Position numbers and translations under genes: made by a program. This document shows positions 57,835 to 64,000 of a stretch of DNA of 64,000 bases, piece by piece. Where the stretch lies: positions 1,550,001 to 1,614,000 of the forward strand of contig NZ_CP063141.1 of assembly GCF_014961315.1 (NCBI RefSeq), in the 5' to 3' direction. The notes beneath the pieces were generated by a model. That model did no database searches. It had not been told where the DNA came from and saw only the letters and a program-made list of their open reading frames with translations. Positions within the stretch are counted from its first letter, which is position 1; every line of letters starts with the position of its first letter. This stretch comes from Thermoflavifilum sp. Its GTDB lineage: Bacteria > Bacteroidota > Bacteroidia > Chitinophagales > Chitinophagaceae.

Positions 57835-58959
57835 ATGGAAATTCAAGAGGTCAATCACCATCGATCGGAAAAAGATTTTTTGCATTTGCCGAAACGCATT
57901 TATCGGCATGATCCCAACTGGGTGAGTCCACTGGAAAGCGATATCCGCGATATTTTCAATCCGCAACGCAACAGTTATTTTGCCCACGGCGTGTGTACCC
58001 GCTGGGTTTTGTACGACGACCGGCATGTGGCTATTGGTCGAATCGCCGCATTCATCGACGAACATCGGGCATACAAGTTCCCGCGTCCAACGGGGGGCGT
58101 GGGTTTTTTTGAATGCATCAACGATCAACAGGCGGCGAATCGATTATTCGACACGGCAAAAGAGTGGCTGCAACAACGGGGCATGCAGGCCATGGAAGGG
58201 CCGGTCAATTTCGGAGAAAACGATCGGTACTGGGGGCTACTGGTGGAAGGTTTTAAGCCGCCCAGCTTCGGCATGAACTATAATCCGCCTTATTATCAGC
58301 AGTTGTTCGAGAACTATGGTTTTGTGAAGGCCTACGATCAATACACCAATTTTTTGGATGCCACCGTGCCCATGCCCGAGCGCTTCACCAGAATAGCCGA
58401 CTGGGTCATGCGTAAGCCGGGCTATCATTTCGAGCATTTCCGATTGAAAGATCAGGAAAAGTTCTTCCGCGATTTTCAGGAAATCTATAACGATGCCTGG
58501 AGCGATTTTCCCAATTTCACCCCCATGAGCCTCGACACCATCCGCGATGTATTTCGCCAGATGCGTCCTATTCTTGATGAAAAAATCATCTGGTTTGCTT
58601 ACTACCAGCAGGAGCCGGTGTCGTTTATCGTTTGCCTGCCCGATGCAAATCAAATTTTAAAACATGTCAACGGCAAGCTCAACCTCTGGGGCAAGCTGAA
58701 GTTTTTGTGGTATCGATATACACATACCATCGATCGGTTGCGTATCATCGTCATGGGATGCAAGAAGCGGTTTCAGAACCATGGTCTGGAATCGGCGCTC
58801 ATCCGCTGTTTGCAGGAAGAAGTGCTGCCCCGTAAAACCATCAAGGGCGTGGAACTGGCCTGGGTGGGCGATTTCAATCAAAAAATGATGGCGCTGCATC
58901 GGGCCACCGGCGCAACAACCGATAAAGTACACCGAACCTATCTGTATGTTTTTGCATAG
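57835..58959 (+). CDS. GNAT-like N-acetyltransferase of unknown substrate
   Basis: A 374-residue cytoplasmic protein with a core GNAT fold near the C-terminus (IIVMGCKKRFQNHGLESALIRCL, split) and an N-terminal half typical of a Bacteroidota family. Characteristic blocks are FLHLPKRIYRHDPNWVSPLESDI (split), VGRIAAFIDEH-like IGRIAAFIDEHRA, MEGPVNFGENDRYWGLLVEGF (split) and GMNYNPPYYQQLFENYGFVKAYDQYTNF (split). The substrate is unknown. A bidirectional terminator spans its stop codon. Confidence 0.82.
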   Translation: MEIQEVNHHRSEKDFLHLPKRIYRHDPNWVSPLESDIRDIFNPQRNSYFAHGVCTRWVLYDDRHVAIGRIAAFIDEHRAYKFPRPTGGVGFFECINDQQAANRLFDTAKEWLQQRGMQAMEGPVNFGENDRYWGLLVEGFKPPSFGMNYNPPYYQQLFENYGFVKAYDQYTNFLDATVPMPERFTRIADWVMRKPGYHFEHFRLKDQEKFFRDFQEIYNDAWSDFPNFTPMSLDTIRDVFRQMRPILDEKIIWFAYYQQEPVSFIVCLPDANQILKHVNGKLNLWGKLKFLWYRYTHTIDRLRIIVMGCKKRFQNHGLESALIRCLQEEVLPRKTIKGVELAWVGDFNQKMMALHRATGATTDKVHRTYLYVFA

Positions 58960-58996
58960 CAAAAGCCGGCTATCGCAGCAGCCGACTTTTGCTATG
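58955..58996. terminator. Bidirectional terminator between acetyltransferase and desaturase genes
   Basis: A 17-bp stem with one mismatch (58955-58971 with 58980-58996) and an 8-base loop, containing AAAA and TTTT runs on its arms. It serves two convergent genes. Confidence 0.8.
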
Positions 58997-59008
58997 TACG
59001 AGAAGCGA

Positions 59009-60103
59009 CTACATCGTTTCCTCGAAAATATTTTCAGGCATCCGATTCTGCTTCAGCAACTCATAATGCTTTTTCAACGAATACCAGAGCGGATAGCTCC
59101 GATAGGGCAGGCCGTGTTTGCGGGCTTCTTCACGCAGGATGGCCGTTACTTCCGGATAATACACATGGTTGATATTGGGAAATAAATGATGGGCTACATG
59201 ATAGTTGAAGCAGCCCATGAAAAAGCGGGTAAACCAGTTGTCGTGTGTAACGTCGTTGGTATTTTTCAGCTGATGCATGAACCAGGGATGGTGAATCTGG
59301 TTGTGTTCGTCGGGCAATGGAAATTCATTTTCCGTGTTGGCATGTGGGGAAAGCAACACAATCAGCGAAAAGATGCTGGCCGTGAAAATAAAAATCAAAA
59401 ATGCCGCAATGGCCTGTCCCCAGCTGATGGGCAACACCAGTTTCGGGATCACAATGGTGTAGAACAGGAAAAAGGCTTTGAAGAAAAACAGTTTGTAGTA
59501 TTCTTTTTTAGGGATCTGCGTAACCTTCCAGACGGGCTTTTTCTTGTTGAAAAAATCCTTGAAATCGCGCACCAGCAACCAGTTGAGCAGGTAGAAAGGA
59601 TAAATCAGCGGCAGATAAATATGCTGGTATTTGTGGATTTTGCTGTACGGACCGTAAGGGAAGACACGCGCCAGATCGCTTTGTTCGATATCGCTGTCCC
59701 ATCCCATGATGTTGGGATAATTATGATGCAGGCGGGTGTGCCGTACCCGCCACACGTAGCTATTGGCGCCCATCAGGTCGAAAAAGTGAATATAAAGTTC
59801 ATTCAGCCATTTCTTTTTCCAGAGCACCCCATGAACGGCATCATGAATCTGGTTTAAGAAAATGATGACCAGCAACAGGCCCATCACGAAATAGCAACCG
59901 TAGAGCACGCGGATATGCTCGCCCCAGATCAATGCCGATGCATAAGCCGCCACGAAAAGTGCAGGAAACAAAATGGCTTTGAAAGTAATTTGCCAGCCGC
60001 GTTGAGGCTCCAGCTGGCGTACGATATCGTGGGCTTTATGTTTGATTTCTCGAAACAAGGCTTCATCGGCCGACTTCAGAAAAACGGGTTTTGTAGCTTC
60101 CAT
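59009..60103 (-). CDS. Membrane fatty acid desaturase
   Basis: The 364-residue integral membrane protein from the ATG at 60103 contains the three di-iron histidine boxes: HDAVH, HTRLHH and HVAHH. Hydrophobic segments surround them (for example ALFVAAYASALIW and FLIFIFTASIFSLIV). The block LHHNYPNIMGWDSDIEQS is typical of acyl-lipid or acyl-CoA desaturases of Bacteroidota. The double-bond position cannot be inferred. A further ATG at 60136 gives eleven extra residues that look non-conserved. Confidence 0.9.
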   Translation of the reverse strand: MEATKPVFLKSADEALFREIKHKAHDIVRQLEPQRGWQITFKAILFPALFVAAYASALIWGEHIRVLYGCYFVMGLLLVIIFLNQIHDAVHGVLWKKKWLNELYIHFFDLMGANSYVWRVRHTRLHHNYPNIMGWDSDIEQSDLARVFPYGPYSKIHKYQHIYLPLIYPFYLLNWLLVRDFKDFFNKKKPVWKVTQIPKKEYYKLFFFKAFFLFYTIVIPKLVLPISWGQAIAAFLIFIFTASIFSLIVLLSPHANTENEFPLPDEHNQIHHPWFMHQLKNTNDVTHDNWFTRFFMGCFNYHVAHHLFPNINHVYYPEVTAILREEARKHGLPYRSYPLWYSLKKHYELLKQNRMPENIFEETM

Positions 60104-60217
60104 AGCCTCCGGATTTTGATAGCTCAAAATTAACAAATCTTCCAGCCCATGAGCGTATTCCCTGTCAATCCAGAGTCAGGAAACGCATGAATTTTACCTA
60201 TACATGGTTCGATGCTT

Positions 60218-61909
60218 TCAATAACTACCGGTTTTTTCGTATACCACCCGTGCAACCCATTTGCTCAGGAACAGCATGATGAAGCCTGCAATGCCGGCTG
60301 CCACCACCAGAATCAAGAAGTAATATTTTTTGTCGATGAAGCTATCCCAGAATGTGGCCATGAGTCCGGCGAGTTTGCCGGCGATCGAATTCACCAGAAA
60401 CCAGCCACCCATCATCAGGGCGGTAAGCCGGGCGGGAGAGAGCTTGGATACCATCGACAGGCCAATGGGGCTGACCAGCAATTCACCGATGGTAAATACG
60501 GCATAGGTAGCGATGACCCACAGCATGCTGGCTTTATCGACATAAATATCGCGGGTGCTGATGGCGATGACCATCAGCAAGGAAGAAAGACCCGCCACCC
60601 AGATGCCCAGGGTAACCTTGATGGGAGTGGTGGGCTCTTTGCCCTTGCGGCGCAGCCTGCTGAACAGGCCTACCAGCAAGGGTGTAAATACAATGATGAA
60701 GAAAGGATTTACCGATTGAAAGATTTCCGTTGACAGCAGATGGAGTTGCCCGTTTGCCGGCCACTTGCTCCTGGGCAGGTTCTGGAAATACGGATCAACG
60801 CCTTTCACCATCACCGTAGTGCCTTGGGCGTTGGTTTGCGCCCGGAAATATCGATCTACTTTCACCACCATTTGCGAATCGGTGGTCACCGTTTGCAACA
60901 TGCCAAATGGTTTGACAATTTTTTCGAGAGCGGGAGGCATCTGACGATTGGTATATTGATCGGCCCAGATGGTAAGTCCGGTGCTGTTCTGGTTATAGAT
61001 CACCCAGAAAACGGTTGACACGAGGAAAAAGGCAAATAAAGCGCCCAGTCCACGCCTGTCCTCTCCGCTGGCCCTGAAGTACAGGCTGCCATAGAAAATC
61101 ACGATAGGCACACAGGCAAACATAAAAGCGTCGTTCGAGCGGGTACCAAACAGGGTATGACCCGTGAAGCTGCTGAAAAAATATCCAATCAATGCTGCAA
61201 TCAATGCAGGTAAAAATACATAACCCAGAATCTTGCTCAGCGGCATATCTTCTTTCTGTACGGGCTTTTTCACATCGCCTTCTTTCACGTAGCGCATGCC
61301 GGAAATAAACCAGATTAACCCGATGGTCATCCCCGCACCAGCAGCCGCAAAAGCATAACCCCAGCCGAAATGGTTGCGCATGTAAGCCGCCACGAAATTG
61401 CATACAAATGCACCGAGATTGATGCCCATGTAAAAGATATTATAGGCTACATCTTTTTTGGGTCTCAGATCTTCCCGATTGTAAAGGTTGCCTAAAATGG
61501 TGCTGATATTGGGTTTGAAAAAGCCATTGCCTATGATGATGAGCAATAAAGAAATATACATGGCTGTATTCCCGGGCAGGGCCAATCCATAGTATCCGCA
61601 GGCCAGAAGAATACCGCCTAAAATAACTGCACGGCGGTAGCCCAGGTAACGATCGGCCAGCAATCCACCAATAAACGGCGTCAAATATACCAGTGCGATG
61701 TAAGAACCCACCAGATCTGCTGCTCGTTTGGTATCGAAACCCTTGCCGCCGTGGCTGATGGGATCAATCAAGTAAAGCAAAAAAATCCCCACCATGAGAT
61801 AATACCCGAAGCGCTCCCACATTTCCGTAAAGAATAGCACATACAATCCCGGATGATGGCTTTTTTTGCCGGATGATGAGGCGATGGGTGTGGATGAGTT
61901 ACCTTCCAT
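60218..61909 (-). CDS. POT-family proton-dependent oligopeptide transporter
   Basis: An MFS-type transporter of 563 residues from the ATG at 61909, with more than 12 hydrophobic segments. The PTR2 signatures are present: FFTEMWERFGYYLMVGIFLLYL (split; contains the ExxERFxYY motif) and PFIGGLLADRYLGYRRAVILGG (split). FFKPNISTILGNLY follows. It imports di- and tripeptides with protons. An extra-membrane loop of about 90 residues near the middle resembles that of other Bacteroidota POT proteins. It is divergent from purD. Confidence 0.93.
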   Translation of the reverse strand: MEGNSSTPIASSSGKKSHHPGLYVLFFTEMWERFGYYLMVGIFLLYLIDPISHGGKGFDTKRAADLVGSYIALVYLTPFIGGLLADRYLGYRRAVILGGILLACGYYGLALPGNTAMYISLLLIIIGNGFFKPNISTILGNLYNREDLRPKKDVAYNIFYMGINLGAFVCNFVAAYMRNHFGWGYAFAAAGAGMTIGLIWFISGMRYVKEGDVKKPVQKEDMPLSKILGYVFLPALIAALIGYFFSSFTGHTLFGTRSNDAFMFACVPIVIFYGSLYFRASGEDRRGLGALFAFFLVSTVFWVIYNQNSTGLTIWADQYTNRQMPPALEKIVKPFGMLQTVTTDSQMVVKVDRYFRAQTNAQGTTVMVKGVDPYFQNLPRSKWPANGQLHLLSTEIFQSVNPFFIIVFTPLLVGLFSRLRRKGKEPTTPIKVTLGIWVAGLSSLLMVIAISTRDIYVDKASMLWVIATYAVFTIGELLVSPIGLSMVSKLSPARLTALMMGGWFLVNSIAGKLAGLMATFWDSFIDKKYYFLILVVAAGIAGFIMLFLSKWVARVVYEKTGSY

Positions 61910-61938
61910 AAACAAAGCGATTTTGTGTGAACAAATGC

Positions 61939-61974
61939 AAAACCCCGGTTTAATGTTTGTGGAAGCGGGGTTTT
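61939..61974. terminator. Hairpin between the divergent POT transporter and purD genes
   Basis: AAAACCCCG and CGGGGTTTT (61939-61947 and 61966-61974) enclose an 18-base loop. It looks like a terminator but sits between two divergent promoters. It could instead be an operator or attenuator. Confidence 0.35.
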
Positions 61975-62049
61975 AACGGCGTAAAATACTATAAAAATTA
62001 TTTTGGGCGCAGCTGAACAGGATGAATCCCTTTTCTTTGCAGAAAAAAA

Positions 62050-63327
62050 ATGCATATTCTCATCCTTGGTGGGGGTGGACGTGAACATGCTATAGCCTGG
62101 AAGCTCAGCTCAAGTAAGTATTGCGATCGGATTTTTGTGGCTCCGGGTAATGCCGGCACTGCACAAATTGCGGAGAACGTCCCCATTTCGCCTGTGTCAT
62201 TCGCAGATGTGGCGGATTTATGTCGTGAGCAGTCTATTGACGTCGTGATCCCCGGTTCAGAAGATGCGTTGGTAGCAGGTATTGTGGATGAACTTCCACG
62301 CGCAACGGGCCTGCAGCAGATTCAGATCGTCGGCCCATCACGAAACGCGGCCCGTCTGGAAGGTAGTAAGGCTTTTGCCAAGACGTTCATGCAGCGGTAT
62401 GGGATTCCCACCGCTTCCTATCGAGTTTTTCAACGCCAGGAAATCGAAGCAGGCAAAGCCTATTTGCGCAACCATCCCATGCCAGTGGTGCTGAAAGCCG
62501 ATGGGCTGGCGGCGGGCAAGGGAGTACTTATCTGTCATGATCCCGATGAGGCCGTTGCACATCTGGAAGCCATGCTGTTGCATGAAAAATTTGGCGAGGC
62601 CAGTCGTCGTGTGGTTGTAGAGCAGTATCTCGTCGGTGTGGAAGTGTCGGTATTTCTATTCACCGATGGGCAACATTATGTCGTATTGCCCGAGGCCAAA
62701 GATTACAAACGTGCTGGAGAAGGCGATACAGGATTGAATACCGGAGGCATGGGCGCCGTATCGCCAGTGCCTTTCGTAGATGCGGATTTTATGAAAAAGG
62801 TGGAGGAGCGGATCATCAGGCCTACTTTACAGGGTATGCAACAGGAAGGCTGTCCCTATCAGGGCTTTTTGTTTCTGGGATTAATGGCCGTAAATGGTGA
62901 TCCTTATGTGATTGAATACAATTGTCGACTCGGAGATCCCGAAACCGAGGCCATCCTGCCTCGCATTCGCAGTGATATCATGGAAATGCTGCTGCTGGCC
63001 CGGCAGGGCAGGCTGCAGCAGGTGCAGCTAACTGTTTCCGAACAACAGGCGCTCACGCTGGTATTGGCTTCAGCAGGCTATCCCGGCACCTATCGCAAGG
63101 GTCTGCCCATTCGGCTGCCAACCAGCGTGCCAGAGGGTTGTTTCCTGTTTCATGCAGGAACGGCCAGGCAGGAAGGCAGCATCGTAACTGCAGGAGGGCG
63201 TGTGCTGGCAATTACTTCTCTGGGCAAAGATTTACAGGCTGCAAAGGAAAAATCACTTAAACTCGCAGGGGAGGTGGATTTCGAAGGGAAATATTTCAGA
63301 CGCGATATCGGCTGGGAATTTTTGTGA
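62050..63327 (+). CDS. purD: Phosphoribosylamine--glycine ligase
   Basis: The 425-residue ATP-grasp enzyme catalyses the second step of purine synthesis. Blocks are MHILILGGGGREHAIAWKL, FVAPGNAGTAQIAENV, VIPGSEDALVAGI, PMPVVLKADGLAAGKGVLIC (split), DYKRAGEGDTGLNTGGMGAVSPVPF (split) and YVIEYNCRLGDPETEAILPRI (split). All ATP-grasp and phosphoribosylamine-binding motifs are intact and the length is typical. Confidence 0.97.
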   Translation: MHILILGGGGREHAIAWKLSSSKYCDRIFVAPGNAGTAQIAENVPISPVSFADVADLCREQSIDVVIPGSEDALVAGIVDELPRATGLQQIQIVGPSRNAARLEGSKAFAKTFMQRYGIPTASYRVFQRQEIEAGKAYLRNHPMPVVLKADGLAAGKGVLICHDPDEAVAHLEAMLLHEKFGEASRRVVVEQYLVGVEVSVFLFTDGQHYVVLPEAKDYKRAGEGDTGLNTGGMGAVSPVPFVDADFMKKVEERIIRPTLQGMQQEGCPYQGFLFLGLMAVNGDPYVIEYNCRLGDPETEAILPRIRSDIMEMLLLARQGRLQQVQLTVSEQQALTLVLASAGYPGTYRKGLPIRLPTSVPEGCFLFHAGTARQEGSIVTAGGRVLAITSLGKDLQAAKEKSLKLAGEVDFEGKYFRRDIGWEFL

Positions 63328-63447
63328 GATTTTACATCATAATACAAGAAACAAACAAGCGGAAGCCCTATTTTTCATAAAAATTATCCCAATTTTGCAA
63401 CACAATTTTCATTTCTTTACGTTTTTCATACTACGTTACTTTTTCCT

Positions 63448-64000
63448 ATGGGATTCCTGAATTTCATGACGCAAGATCTGGCCATTGACTTAGGTACTGC
63501 CAATACATTGATTATCCATAATGATCAGGTAGTGGTAGATGAGCCCTCTATTGTAGCCATTGAACGATCTACCGGCAAAATCATTGCTGTGGGGAAGAAG
63601 GCCATGATGATGCACGAAAAAACGCACGAATATATCCGCACCATCAGGCCGTTAAAAGATGGGGTGATAGCCGATTTCAATGCGGCGGAGGGCATGCTCC
63701 GGGAGATGATTAAGATGGTGTATCCCAAAAAGCCGTTTTTCACGCCCAGCTGGCGTATGGTTATCTGTATTCCTTCGAGCATTACCGAAGTCGAAAAACG
63801 TGCTGTGCGCGACTCAGCCGAACAGGCCGGTGCCAAGGAGGTTTACTTGATTCATGAGCCCATGGCGGCTGCACTGGGTATTGGCATCGATGTGGAAGAG
63901 CCGGTGGGGAATATGATTATCGATATCGGCGGCGGCACTACAGGTATTTCGGTGATTGCCCTGGCCGGCATCGTCTGTGATCAATCCATCCGCATTGCCG
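63448..64000 (+). CDS. mreB: Rod shape-determining protein MreB (3' end cut off)
   Basis: The frame is open to the window end (184 codons). MTQDLAIDLGTANTLI is the phosphate-1 motif of the actin fold, followed by PSIVAIERSTGKIIAVGKKA (split), RPLKDGVIADFNAAEGMLR, VICIPSSITEVEKRAVRDSAEQAGA (split) and the phosphate-2 motif IDIGGGTT. MreB forms filaments that guide lateral wall synthesis in rod-shaped cells. mreC/mreD are expected downstream, outside the window. Confidence 0.96.
   Translation, partial: MGFLNFMTQDLAIDLGTANTLIIHNDQVVVDEPSIVAIERSTGKIIAVGKKAMMMHEKTHEYIRTIRPLKDGVIADFNAAEGMLREMIKMVYPKKPFFTPSWRMVICIPSSITEVEKRAVRDSAEQAGAKEVYLIHEPMAAALGIGIDVEEPVGNMIIDIGGGTTGISVIALAGIVCDQSIRIA

Overview
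The window is chromosomal DNA of a Bacteroidota bacterium. Evidence: gliding/type IX secretion genes (a GldA-type ATPase, GldJ, PorV, PorP/SprF), BshA for bacillithiol, an ECF sigma factor paired with a beta-barrel anti-sigma-like protein, atpD-atpC apart from the rest of the ATP synthase genes, and promoters of the Bacteroidota form TTTG-N19-TAnnTTTG. Protein style and a base composition near 50% GC suggest the Chitinophagaceae/Chitinophagales, but there is no rRNA here to confirm it. No transposase, integrase, phage gene or CRISPR array was seen. The window is mostly a dense housekeeping and envelope region with one small AT-rich islet.

Layout. 1-4641 (mostly minus strand): a cut-off YceI-like protein, a trans-envelope anti-sigma-like barrel protein with its ECF sigma factor, peroxiredoxin Bcp and a secreted M23 peptidase. 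4766-8403 (plus): GldA-like ATPase, enolase, FtsB/DivIC-like protein, a small acidic protein and endonuclease III. 8385-14815: secreted esterase, ring-cleaving dioxygenase, a small Cys-rich secreted protein, a Y-family polymerase, an HGSNAT-like membrane acyltransferase and MurF. 14904-23059: GldJ, then divergently a six-gene run porV-ispF-dut-TPR lipoprotein-DUF4292 lipoprotein-EnvC-like. 23066-36821: BshA, RsmI-like methylase, Mpg, a J-domain-like peptide, PAS-LuxR regulator, PorP/SprF, Upp, AnmK, CLC channel, adenine deaminase, dihaem cytochrome and a POTRA/barrel outer membrane protein. 36899-46024: tRNA-Ala, a small membrane protein, LpxB, SurE, a FadB-like beta-oxidation enzyme, an outer membrane barrel, MetG and LD-carboxypeptidase. 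46038-49957: orphan histidine kinase, YqgE, AtpC, AtpD. 50147-52462: an AT-rich islet with three secreted proteins of unknown function, one with an HExxH motif. 52481-64000: propeller/phosphoesterase fusion, DUF1800-DUF1501 pair, acetyltransferase, fatty acid desaturase, peptide transporter, PurD and the start of MreB.

Themes. Many genes act on the cell wall and envelope (MurF, EnvC-like, M23, AnmK, LD-carboxypeptidase, FtsB, MreB, LpxB) or on surface secretion and gliding. The item most worth following up is the sigma factor plus single-chain inner-to-outer-membrane barrel protein at 498-2340, which has the architecture of the recently reported dual membrane-spanning anti-sigma factors. The most obscure region is the AT-rich three-gene islet at 50147-52462.
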